Positions 41,712 to 50,382 of a stretch of 64,000 nt of DNA are shown here, piece after piece (within the stretch, counting starts at the first letter, position 1; each line of letters opens with the position of its first letter). This stretch comes from Rhynchopus euleeides (Eukaryota > Euglenozoa > Diplonemea > Diplonemida > Diplonemidae). The position numbers and the translations under genes were made by a program. The stretch covers positions 1,364,001 through 1,428,000 of the forward strand of contig OY723264.1 in NCBI GenBank assembly GCA_963210315.1. Reading direction: 5' to 3'. The notes under the pieces are model-generated. The model did not search any database. It saw nothing but the letters and a program-made list of their open reading frames with translations, and had not been told where the DNA came from.

Positions 41712-42551
41712 ATGTCGGACCCGAAGCCCACGCTGCCCGAGACGTACAAGGTGCCTGAGGTGTGGGAGGCGCCCGCCAGCAGCGGCGGTGCCTTCGCAGG
41801 CATCAACCGCCCCACTGCCGGGGCACGTACGGAGGAGGCGCTGCCCAAGGGGGAGCACCCCCTGCAGCTGTACTCCCTCGGGACGCCCAACGGCATCAAG
41901 GTCACGATCCTGCTGGAGGAGCTGGGTGTGGAGTACGACGCGTGGCGCATTGCCATTGACGGCAAGCAGTTCAGCTCCGGGTTTGTGGACGTGAACCCCA
42001 ACTCGAAGATCCCTGCCCTGCTGGACCAGGACCCTGAGGACAAGGGGGAGGCACTGCGCGTGTTCGAGTCCGGGTCGATCCTGCTGTACCTTGCTGACAA
42101 GCACAAGAAGTTCATCCCGCAGGACACGCGGAAGCGCACGGAGGTGGTCAACTGGCTGATGTGGCAGATGGGCGGGGCACCCTTCATCGGCGGTGGGTTC
42201 GGGCACTTCTACAAGTACGCCCCCATTCACATCGAGTACGCTGTGGACCGCTACGCTATGGAGACGAAGCGTCAGCTGGACGTGCTGGACAAGCAGCTGG
42301 AGGGGAAGGAGTACGTCACGGGTGAGTACACCATTGCCGACATGGCGATCTACCCGTGGGTCATGTGCATCGACTGGGGCTACAACGCTGGTAAGTTCCT
42401 GCAGCTGGACTCCTACAAGAACGTGGGTGCCTGGATGAAGCGTCTTCAGGAGCGCTCTGCCGTTCGCCGTGGTTCGCGTGTGAACGGGTTTGGCCCCGAT
42501 GCCCTGCAGGAGCGCCACAGCAAGGACGACTTCAAGCCTGAGGACTACTAG
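41712..42551 (+). CDS. yghU-like: YghU-type glutathione transferase
   Basis: 279 residues, single exon, ATG at 41712 in CACCATG. The protein follows bacterial YghU almost end to end: GGAFAGINRPTAGA near the N-terminus, LYSLGTPNGIKVTILLEELG (thioredoxin-fold start), FSSGFVDVNPNSKIPAL with the cis-proline loop, RVFESGSILLYLADK (glutathione gamma-glutamyl site), then the all-helical domain with GGGFGHFYKYAP and YTIADMAIYPW, ending in a conserved GPDALQERHSKDDF-type tail. YghU-class enzymes bind two glutathiones or a disulfide and show disulfide-bond reductase activity. Cytosolic, no targeting signal. High GC and strong codon bias (C/G third bases) suggest good expression. The close fit to a bacterial subfamily raises the possibility of ancient transfer. 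Confidence 0.95.
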   Translation: MSDPKPTLPETYKVPEVWEAPASSGGAFAGINRPTAGARTEEALPKGEHPLQLYSLGTPNGIKVTILLEELGVEYDAWRIAIDGKQFSSGFVDVNPNSKIPALLDQDPEDKGEALRVFESGSILLYLADKHKKFIPQDTRKRTEVVNWLMWQMGGAPFIGGGFGHFYKYAPIHIEYAVDRYAMETKRQLDVLDKQLEGKEYVTGEYTIADMAIYPWVMCIDWGYNAGKFLQLDSYKNVGAWMKRLQERSAVRRGSRVNGFGPDALQERHSKDDFKPEDY

Positions 42552-43468
42552 CCTGCTGTTCGAGATACCGCGTGTGTGACTGACACGGCATTAATGCCCA
42601 TCCAACGACATTGATGTTTATTATCTTGCAACAAGGAGCTTTCAGCGGGAGGGGAAGTGTTAGGTATTTGCCGCCGTACAGTCTCTTGTGCCTGCTATAC
42701 ACTTCTGCAGGCAGATTTTCTGTACACTTCGTGCGATGAACCTGTGCACCCACAACAGCGGAATTAACCCGTTGTCGTTGTCGTTCCCCGCATGAACCCC
42801 GTTGAACGTTGCGTTTGGTGGCGCGCCCGCCACCGCATGCAGTGGTGTTGCAAACCTCAGGTGTTCTATTTTCTTCCCTCGCCCTCAGGGGTCTTCGCCA
42901 TGCGTGCCAAATATGTGCATATTTTGGTGCATTTCTCCAAGATTCGTGAGAAAAATGCCGAAAAGCATGCTGAAAAATTGCCGGATAGCGAAAGACACCC
43001 TTTGTGCCCCCCCCCCCCCCCCCCTCTCTCTCCCCCCTCTCGGGTTTCTTACATCCCATCTAACTCACGGGCAACGATACGTTGCATGCACATGGTTGTG
43101 CGCCAGCTCCTCAGGCACTCGCTGCCCCACCCACCGTCCCCACTCCCTCCCCCCCACCCTCATACCCCCAACACCAACCCGCTTGAAAGTTACAACTTGT
43201 AGGGGAAGTGGGGCCGGCAGCGGGGTTGGGGATGGGGGGGGCGGGGAGGACGGACTTCACGCCAAGCCCAACACTTCTGTGAGGGTCCAGGCTCGGAGGC
43301 TGGACCTCACACAGTGCTGCAGGGAACGGGCCAAAAAAAATAGCACGCCAGTGAAGCCTTGCAGTTGCGAGAAGTTCAGAGCTCTGCTTCATCCACCCAC
43401 ACACACAACCCACTCAGGGGCAGGCGTGCCGGCAGGGATCTGAGGGCGGAGGCGGGGAGGGGGGGGGG
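42552..43468. other. Intergenic 3' of the GST gene
   Basis: No gene recognised. Long C-run at about 43007-43024 and G-runs just before the hAT left end (about 43457-43468). Confidence 0.5.
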
Positions 43469-43486
43469 CAAAGATGGAAAAAATAT

Positions 43487-43573
43487 ATTAAATTGTATTT
43501 TATTGTATTTTATTAAATTGTATTTTATTGTATTTTATTCGCCGGGATTTGAATAAAATACAATAAAATACAA
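43487..43573. repeat. Left subterminal decamer array of the hAT element
   Basis: TTGTATTTTATTGTATTTTA units run rightward, then after CGCCGGGATTTG the complement ATAAAATACAATAAAATACA follows, making an inverted pair. The 10-bp period equals one helical turn. Confidence 0.75.
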
Positions 43574-43773
43574 GGTACCACTCACCTGCACACAAACCCG
43601 CACACAAGCCCTCAAGACTCTTGGAGCGGCCTGACTATTTAGTGTCTTTGTCGCAGCAAGGGAGTTACGATACTGAAGGGGAGGTGCTACTGCCCGTGCA
43701 GGGCGACACCGCCTTAAAACTTGATAACCACACCAACCCGCACACCCTCCACTGCAGGCCACACTGCCCAGGT

Positions 43774-45753
43774 ATGCCCGCGGGAAGGAGAGCCTGCTGG
43801 TCACAGAAGCACTTTAGTGAAGCAGCGGGGGGGAGAAAATGCAAGTTCTGCGATGAACTTGTCAAGGCGACGAGCGGCACCCGCATGAAGGCGCACCTCC
43901 GCCTATGCGAGAAGATCAGCAGTGCCGCCAAGGACGAGCTGAAGGCTGAGGATACTGCGCCGACCCCCGCAAATCGCCCTGCATCAAGAACACCAGAGGG
44001 AAAGGCGCTGCCGAAGATCGCACGCATGCTCAACGCATGCCCCACCCCCACGGTCGCCGAGAAGGATGCGATCGTTGCTGCCTGGGCCAGATTTTTTTTT
44101 GGCTCAGGCACACCGTTCAGCCACGTGGAAGACAAGCTCTTCCTCGAGGCGTTGAACGCAACCCGCCCGGGGTTATCCCCGGAGCTCTTCTTCCCCAAGC
44201 GCCATTCGCTGGGAACGAAGTGGTTGGATCGCATCCACAAAGAAGAAGCGGAGCCTCAAATGAAAGACCTCCTCGCCGCAGCTCACATCGCCATCATGTG
44301 CGATGTGTGGAAGAACGACCGGTCGGAGAAGGTCTTCGCAGTCACTGCGATTGGGGATGGTAGCCCGGTGCTACTCCAGTCGGGTGTGCTGAGCGAGAAG
44401 CGGCACCGGGCGACGGAGTTCTTGGGCCACCTCAAGAAGATACACGAGCAGGTGTTGGGGAAGATCGTAGCCATCCTTGTCGACGGGGACTCCACAGCCG
44501 TTGCTTCGGCCATTCTGTTCAAGGCGTTCCAGACAGAAGCAGGCAGGCAGACGCCGTTCGTGTGCATCTGCGCGTGTCACACGGTAGCACGTGCGCTCAA
44601 CGACTGCATCGGGGTGAGGACGGAAAGGAAGCGCGAGGCGAAGAACGAGTTCCACTTCGTCGCCGCACTTCTCTCTGCGCTGTCATCACAATTGCGCAAC
44701 GTCGAGTTTCTATCCAAAACGTATGCGGAGAAACAACAGCAGTGCGGGCGCCGCAAATCAAAGAAGATGGTGAAGCCGGCGGTGACGAGGTGGCACACGT
44801 TCTCAACTGTGTGGAAGGAAGTTGAAGAGAACCGCAACGCGCTGCTGCTCATGAACCAAGAGGAGGCGGTGTGCTCCTCCTGCCCAGAAATCGGCAAGGT
44901 GCTCGACGCGACGTTCTGGGGTGTGTTCATGGGCTTGAAACCCTTTGTGGCAGGTGTCGGGGAGGTGATGAACTTCCTTGAGCAGGACGGATGCACCGCT
45001 GGGATGATCATTCCGGCACTTTCATACCTCATCGACTGCCTCAACGCCTGCAACCTCACCTCCGCTGCGAACAAGGCCAAGCTGGCCGCAGTGACGGAAA
45101 AGGTGAAAAAGAGACTGCAGAAGTATACCACCCACGAACAGGGGTGGCTCTGCGCAGCAACAGCACTGACGCCACTCTTCTTCGCCCCTGATCGTGAGAA
45201 GCAACCGACCTTCATCAAGGAGTTTACGCTGAAGCTGGATGTCAGGAAGGCGGCGCAGGCCTTCATCAAGAAGGTCAAAAACGCAGAGGCTGCAGCCGAG
45301 CTCCTAGAGCTCATAACACGAACGGGGGGTTTTGATGATGATTCCCTCTGGGACCTTGCGCAGGGAAGAAAGGCGTGCCAGTGGTGGAAGACTGTTGCAC
45401 AACTCCACCCGACGTCGCAGGTCGCTCCCCTCGCTGCGATCCTCACTCGCATCCCCGCATCCACCAGCACCGCAGAAAGAGTTTTTTCGACGATGGGCTG
45501 GATGTCGGAGCACCGCCGCCACCGCCTGACGGCTGCGAAAACCCACAAGCTCACGCTTGTGCACCGCAGCCTGAAGGCGAAGAAGACCGTCGTGGAGGAA
45601 GGGTGGTGGAACCTCGAAGAACTGGAGAACGACGAAAAGAATATGATGGTGATCGACGAGCAGGACCCACCGGCAGCGGGAGAGAGCGGCGGCGTCAACG
45701 CGGATGCGGGTGAGGCGGACGAGGAGAGTGGCAGCGAGACGTCGTGGGACTGA
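43774..45753 (+). CDS. hAT transposase with BED finger and hATC domain
   Basis: The first in-frame ATG at 43774 gives 659 residues; the frame is open further upstream, so a spliced longer N-terminus is possible. A BED zinc finger is visible at about 23-47 (CKFCDELV...MKAHLRLC). The RNase-H-like core has IAIMCDVWKN (first Asp), IVAILVDGDS (second Asp) and CICACHTVARALND (the CxxH of hAT elements), then an inserted helical domain with VTRWHTF. The C-terminal hATC dimerisation region is STSTAERVFSTMGWMSEHRR then HRLTAAKTHKL, containing the catalytic Glu context. An acidic tail ends the protein. All family landmarks are in order with no interruption, so the gene could be functional. It excises and inserts the surrounding element. 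Confidence 0.9.
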   Translation: MPAGRRACWSQKHFSEAAGGRKCKFCDELVKATSGTRMKAHLRLCEKISSAAKDELKAEDTAPTPANRPASRTPEGKALPKIARMLNACPTPTVAEKDAIVAAWARFFFGSGTPFSHVEDKLFLEALNATRPGLSPELFFPKRHSLGTKWLDRIHKEEAEPQMKDLLAAAHIAIMCDVWKNDRSEKVFAVTAIGDGSPVLLQSGVLSEKRHRATEFLGHLKKIHEQVLGKIVAILVDGDSTAVASAILFKAFQTEAGRQTPFVCICACHTVARALNDCIGVRTERKREAKNEFHFVAALLSALSSQLRNVEFLSKTYAEKQQQCGRRKSKKMVKPAVTRWHTFSTVWKEVEENRNALLLMNQEEAVCSSCPEIGKVLDATFWGVFMGLKPFVAGVGEVMNFLEQDGCTAGMIIPALSYLIDCLNACNLTSAANKAKLAAVTEKVKKRLQKYTTHEQGWLCAATALTPLFFAPDREKQPTFIKEFTLKLDVRKAAQAFIKKVKNAEAAAELLELITRTGGFDDDSLWDLAQGRKACQWWKTVAQLHPTSQVAPLAAILTRIPASTSTAERVFSTMGWMSEHRRHRLTAAKTHKLTLVHRSLKAKKTVVEEGWWNLEELENDEKNMMVIDEQDPPAAGESGGVNADAGEADEESGSETSWD

Positions 45754-46469
45754 GGATACTTCGGTGGGTGGGGGATTGTGTTGTGTGTTGCGCGTTGTGT
45801 GTGGGGCGGGGTCAGGAGTTGTTCGTTCGTCTCTCCACGCAATCTCTTGGCCGTCGATACTCCTTTATTTGTTGCACTCGTGTGAGCAGAAAGTCACCCA
45901 CCACAGCAATCATCCAAGCGTGCTCTACACCAGCCCCTGATTATCATTTCAGGGTTTGTGTGTAGAAGCGTCGACGCATCAACAAAATACAGGCAAATAG
46001 CGGTTGCTTCTGAATAGTGCTGTGACTTTTTAGATTTTTCTGATTTTCCCGGTGAAGCTGGCCCCTTCCTCGCCCGGGTCCCAGAGCGTGCCCCCTGTGG
46101 GTGCCTTACTCCTCTTCGGACCATGTGGTTCCCCAGCTTCATCCTTTCTTCCTCAGGCTGCCCCTGTGAATGGTAGACTGCAGCCTCTTTTTGCCGCCAG
46201 CACAGAGTCACGAGCCGCTCAACCCCGACCAGTGCGCGGTTTGTTTGCCCTATTGATGTTCGTGTAGTACATGTTCCATGTGAAGAGCCCGAAGAAGCAA
46301 AAGTAGGACCTGCTGCGCTAGCCCCGCCAAGCAGCTACAAAACGACAGGACGCGCGCAGGCACCGGGCCCCCTCTCCAATAGAGCGGCACCTCATCCCAG
46401 GAAATCCCCCACCCGGCGTTTAGATTCTGAGAGATCGCAGAGAGTCACCCACCAGGCCTTGCCTGTGTA

Positions 46470-46575
46470 TTATATTATGTATTTTATTGTATTTTATTGT
46501 ATTTTATTGTATTTTATTGTATTTTATTGTATTTTATTGTATTTTATTGTATTTTATTGTATTTTGTATTTTATT
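46470..46575. repeat. Right subterminal decamer array of the hAT element
   Basis: About ten tandem TGTATTTTAT units, nearly perfect, ending 15-30 bp from the right TIR. Matches the array at the left end. Confidence 0.85.
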
Positions 46576-46817
46576 ATTTTGGGTCAGTGTATTTTTCCAT
46601 CTTTGGGGGGGGGGGAAGGGGGGTTGGTGGACCCCCTCGCTGCCTCCCTCTGCCTCCCCCTGCACAAAGAGAAGAGGCTATCCCACACGCGCCACGATCG
46701 TTGGCCCCAGCCCCCCACCCCCACACACACACCGGCCCAGCCGCCGCAGCCCCAACACATCCATCGTCGGTGCGCCGGGCAGCCTGATTTTGGATTGGGT
46801 GGGAGAGGTGATCAGCA

Positions 46818-48125
46818 ATGGAGACGGGACGGACACAGTGCGCCAACATATTCGAATGGATTGTCGAAGAGCCCGGTGTGCTCCAGGATGACTTAGACGA
46901 CCCCTATGTTGCCATGACGCTGTACCGGTGGCTCACTCAGGAGGCCCAAGCCGTTGTGGTCTACATGATGGCCCTGCCTTACGACGAACCCCTCACGGTC
47001 ATCGCACGGCGTGTTTTTGACTACAACACCGAGGCGATGGATTCGGCAAAACGGATCGGGATTTTCAAACAGAAAACCCCGGGGGTCTGGGCACTCCACA
47101 GCGGGTTTCAAAGGGGTATGCATGATGCCGCCGCCTGCGGAGGAAAATACCGCCTGCGGGAGAAGGTGCAGAAGCAACTCGACCTCACCCAGGCCATCAC
47201 ACTCGGCACTGAAGACGGGGTGTCGCAGTGGGAGAGTGTTCTCCGCCTCCTCCTGAACCCCGAGGCAATCCCTGCTGACCAGCAGCGGTCTGCAGCAAAG
47301 CACCAGAGGCTTCTCCGAAACGGGGGGTTCTGCGATGCCAGCGGTGTGAAGACCTCTGCAGGGTACCAGCTCCTCATCCAACCCCTCCACGAGCAGGTCT
47401 GGCGCATCGTGCAGGTTCACATCGAGGAGAGCCTCGCCCTATACCCCAACGACGCGCAGCGGCTTGAGTATAAAAAGAGAGTCCTCATGCTACTGCTCGC
47501 CCTCCCTTTCCACGACCTTGATGTTTGGGTGGCCCTCCCCAAGGAAGAGCTTGCCCTCTTCGTATTCTACGGCATCATCACCGTGCAGAAGGTGGGGAGC
47601 AGCGGGCTGTATAAAGCCACACCGGTCGGCAGGATGCTGGCCATGCCTCCGGGAAGCCACGGGGGAGCGGATGTGGCGGAGGGACAGGATGGTGCTCTGA
47701 TCGTGGAGACGAACAACAGGGTGTATGCCTACACCACGGATGCCTTCAAGGTGGGCATGCTGCAGCTGTTTGCGGAGGTGGAGCTGCAGACGGTTGGCAT
47801 GACGGTGGCGCGGCTGACACGGGAGACCCTGTCGGAGGCTTTCCGGAACAACATGACGAGCGAGCAGATCCTGACGTACCTTCAGAACAACGCACACCCG
47901 CAGATGTCCGGGCTGCCCGGCACGGTGGTGGACATGGTGAAGTCTTGGGAGAGTGAGATGCGCCGGGCATCGTTCGTCCCAGGTGTCGTGCTCTCCGGGC
48001 CTGCGACGCACATCCAGCAGCTCCACAGGGTTGCAGTGCAGCTGCACCCCTCAGAGGTGCTGCACTACTCAACCGGCGTGCTTGTCGTCACGCCGCGGTT
48101 GGAGAAACAGCTCGCAGCGACATGA
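46818..48125 (+). CDS. TFB2: TFIIH subunit Tfb2/p52 (GTF2H4)
   Basis: 435 residues, single exon, ATG at 46818; the family is usually about 450-510 residues. The strongest match is the central-to-C-terminal part: ALIVETNNRVYAYTTDAFKV then LFAEVELQTVGMTVARLTRE and ILTYLQNNAHPQM, corresponding to human p52 IVVETNYRLYAYT / FPNMVVAQVTRES / FLRTRAHPVM. The C-terminal segment after about residue 375 (WESEMRRASFVPGVVLSG ... LVVTPRLEKQL) matches the domain that pairs with Tfb5/p8. The N-terminal part has winged-helix-like repeats (TSAGYQLLIQPLHEQVWRIV). In TFIIH, p52 anchors and stimulates the XPB helicase in promoter opening and nucleotide excision repair; nuclear. A hAT transposon ends 212 bp upstream, so the promoter must be short or lie partly in the element. 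Confidence 0.92.
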   Translation: METGRTQCANIFEWIVEEPGVLQDDLDDPYVAMTLYRWLTQEAQAVVVYMMALPYDEPLTVIARRVFDYNTEAMDSAKRIGIFKQKTPGVWALHSGFQRGMHDAAACGGKYRLREKVQKQLDLTQAITLGTEDGVSQWESVLRLLLNPEAIPADQQRSAAKHQRLLRNGGFCDASGVKTSAGYQLLIQPLHEQVWRIVQVHIEESLALYPNDAQRLEYKKRVLMLLLALPFHDLDVWVALPKEELALFVFYGIITVQKVGSSGLYKATPVGRMLAMPPGSHGGADVAEGQDGALIVETNNRVYAYTTDAFKVGMLQLFAEVELQTVGMTVARLTRETLSEAFRNNMTSEQILTYLQNNAHPQMSGLPGTVVDMVKSWESEMRRASFVPGVVLSGPATHIQQLHRVAVQLHPSEVLHYSTGVLVVTPRLEKQLAAT

Positions 48126-48973
48126 TGTCCCCCCCCCCCCCCTTTAGATTCACGCCATGGGAAGGCCCGGTTTTCTTTACCGAGGGTGGGATAGGCGATG
48201 CCAGCGGCTCTACCGTCCTCCGCCTCACCCTGAAACCGCGATTCGGCAATGAGTGTGCCGCAGTGGCGTGTGGGTAGAGTGGTGTGCTTGCTGCCGTGTG
48301 AGGGGGGGGGGGGGTGGGGTGGTGGAGAGAGGGGGGGGTTGGTGGTTGCCGACCCTGCTGCCTCAGGCCAAGTGTCACCGACACTTTTTGTTCAAACAAA
48401 ATTGTCCCACGCCTGTGTGTAGGTGTGGGAGGGGCAGGGGTTGGGGGGAGGAGGAGGGCGGGGTGGGGGAGGGGGGGGGGGGGGGTGGAGTTGACGCGTG
48501 TTGCTCTGCACGCAGGGAGGTTGGCCTTTCCCCCCCCCCCCCCCCCCCCCCCCACACACACACATCCCCCCCCGAATGAATCCGACACGTATCTAGCAAT
48601 CTTGCGTGTCTTCTTTATACCCGCTGAATTTGCGGATTCGCTTCGCGGCGCGAACTGGCCATGAGGTGGCACGTTAGAGCACCGACATGCAAGGCAGGGT
48701 TCCCCCCCCTTCGCCCTCCCCCCTCCTGGATATAGCACTGCATCTCAGACACAACCTGCATCTCGAAAGGCAAGCCACACAAACTGGACAGGCCAACCTT
48801 CCAAAGGAAACACCTCCTGCCACACAGGCCCTATCCCCACCCCACCCAGTGAAACCCCAGGGAAGGCCAGGGGTTGGAGGAGTAGGTGGGGGGGTCCACC
48901 CGGGGTGGGTGGTGGGGGGGGGGGGCAGGCGCTGGCAGCCCCATTTGTTGCTGCTGAAGGCACGCAACGCGCA
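48126..48973. other. Intergenic with C/G homopolymers, no gene
   Basis: C-run straight after the TFB2 stop (48129-48142), G-rich runs at 48303-48340 and 48430-48486, C-run at 48531-48553. Mirror-image homopolymers could form hairpins. The last 240 bp are C-rich leader or promoter of the next gene. Confidence 0.5.
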
Positions 48974-50359
48974 ATGTATTTCCCCACTGCGCCGCACCCG
49001 AAGGAGGGAGCGTCGGGCACGTCTGGAAGGCGGAAGGGCCCACTCCTGCTGCTGAAGCCTGGGGGGCTGACATACGAGCCACGCCTCCCGTTTGACAGTT
49101 TGGTGGGGCTGGACTTCGGGCACGGCAACGAGGTGTACATCAACAGAGCCCGCCGGCTCAAATCCATCAGCTCCTACGTCGGGTGCTCCTCCATCGAGCC
49201 GGGCGACACGGTCGCAATCGATTCGTCGAAAACGCTTCCAAAGACCCGCCCCCTCCAGCAGAGAAGTTACGTTTATGGGACAGTCCTCAGCACCGCAAAG
49301 AAGGCGGGGCACCTTATCGTCCGGCGGGATAAGGAAGGCATTGCTGTGACGGAGAAGCACGAGATTGCGAAGTGCCACCGCCAGCCCGACCTCTTCTCTG
49401 TGTGGAGCGGCCCCGCCACACCTGCGCTTGAGGAGCGCTGCGAGTCGCTCGGTCTCACCTCCGAGTCGCTGGGGTGCAAGCTGAAGATGGAGTCCATCAA
49501 GGCGAAGGCGCAGTGGTCTTCCCAGGCCCTCTCCCATTACAAGGAGGGAAACCTGGCTCTTGTCGCCAAAGCGCTTGCGGAGTGCGCGGTGGGGTCGACA
49601 GGGGTGATATACCGGCACCGCCTGGAGGCATGTCTTGTCCAGCTGGAGGCGATACCGGATACCCCGCAGATGAGGAAAACAGAGATGGACAGGATACACT
49701 ACGTCTTCGGATGCTCCCTGAAGGCGCACCAGCTCCAGGACATTGTCAGCCCCAACATCCCTGGTGATTCTGTTGAGATCGTGGCTTTTGAGGACATTAT
49801 GCTGTATCTGGATGCGCTGATCAACGGCGACATTGGATCGACCTACTTTGCAAAGCGGTGTTTCAACCTCTATGTCCACGACGGGCGTGGTTACATTCAC
49901 CGCGAAAAGCTGCGCGAATGGCGCCGCTGGCGCGCGCAGGAGCACCTCGCCATGCGGGAGAAGGGGTGCAACTCCTTCCAAGTGAAGGTGCTGCTGCAGC
50001 TCTTCACGACGCTGCACCGGCAGGAGGAGTCCGCCTTCCTTTCGGCAGGGAAGGGGTCGAAGAAGAAGGGGGGCGATCCCCCGCTGCCCCCCCCAGGGTC
50101 TGCCCCGGCGCTGCCCAAGTCGTACACCCTGCGGCGGCATCTGAACCTCGCGGAGTTCAGCGACGTGATGCGGAAGGACCCGCAGCTTGTGCTCGCGTTC
50201 CTGCCAATTGCCCTGATGTGCCTGCAGGATGACTCCGCTCTGGGAGGGAAGATGAATTTCGTACCCACAGCCCGGATGCGCATCCCCGACAAGCTGCAGC
50301 GAACCTACAGTGAGTTCTTCATCACCTCCTCTGAGCAACGCAGCAAGGATATCCTGTGA
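48974..50359 (+). CDS. Protein with non-canonical EF-hand-like region, unrecognised
   Basis: 461 residues from ATG at 48974; the frame is open to 48905, so a slightly longer or spliced start is possible. The N-terminal half (about 30-150) is not recognised. Residues about 238-315 follow the EF-hand pattern of recoverin/calcineurin-B-like proteins: VEIVAFEDIMLYLDALINGD then RCFNLYVHDGRGYIHREKLR. The loop (Val301-Lys312) lacks the acidic residues expected at positions 1, 5 and 12, so calcium binding there is doubtful. A second pseudo-hand may lie at about 388-412 (LNLAEFSDVMRKDPQLVLAF). A Lys/Pro-rich linker separates them. Codon use and composition match the neighbouring real genes. Function unknown. 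Confidence 0.7.
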   Translation: MYFPTAPHPKEGASGTSGRRKGPLLLLKPGGLTYEPRLPFDSLVGLDFGHGNEVYINRARRLKSISSYVGCSSIEPGDTVAIDSSKTLPKTRPLQQRSYVYGTVLSTAKKAGHLIVRRDKEGIAVTEKHEIAKCHRQPDLFSVWSGPATPALEERCESLGLTSESLGCKLKMESIKAKAQWSSQALSHYKEGNLALVAKALAECAVGSTGVIYRHRLEACLVQLEAIPDTPQMRKTEMDRIHYVFGCSLKAHQLQDIVSPNIPGDSVEIVAFEDIMLYLDALINGDIGSTYFAKRCFNLYVHDGRGYIHREKLREWRRWRAQEHLAMREKGCNSFQVKVLLQLFTTLHRQEESAFLSAGKGSKKKGGDPPLPPPGSAPALPKSYTLRRHLNLAEFSDVMRKDPQLVLAFLPIALMCLQDDSALGGKMNFVPTARMRIPDKLQRTYSEFFITSSEQRSKDIL

Positions 50360-50382
50360 AGCTCGGGGGGGGGGGGGGGGTA

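Larger units (their letters stand above)
43469..46605 (+). mobile_element. hAT transposon with TIRs and 8-bp G duplication
   Basis: Starts CAAAGATGGAAAAAATA and ends TATTTTTCCATCTTTG. Eight Gs lie immediately outside each end (43461-43468 and 46606-46613), the right size for a hAT duplication, although a G-tract target makes this weak on its own. Subterminal arrays of TGTATTTTAT decamers lie at 43487-43573 (with a facing copy ATAAAATACA) and 46470-46575 and may be transposase-binding repeats. A complete-looking transposase gene lies between. The right end stands 212 bp before the TFB2 start codon. A repeat found at 39.9 kb also occurs at 46310-46440. Confidence 0.8.

Noticed and set aside
44577-45842. 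421-residue open frame antisense to the hAT transposase
   Set aside because: The sense strand encodes a clear hAT transposase; the antisense frame is a by-product of GC-rich codon use.
48674-50338. 554-residue open frame antisense to the EF-hand-like gene
   Set aside because: Composition (Leu/Arg/Pro-rich) and lack of domains mark it as a shadow of the plus-strand gene.
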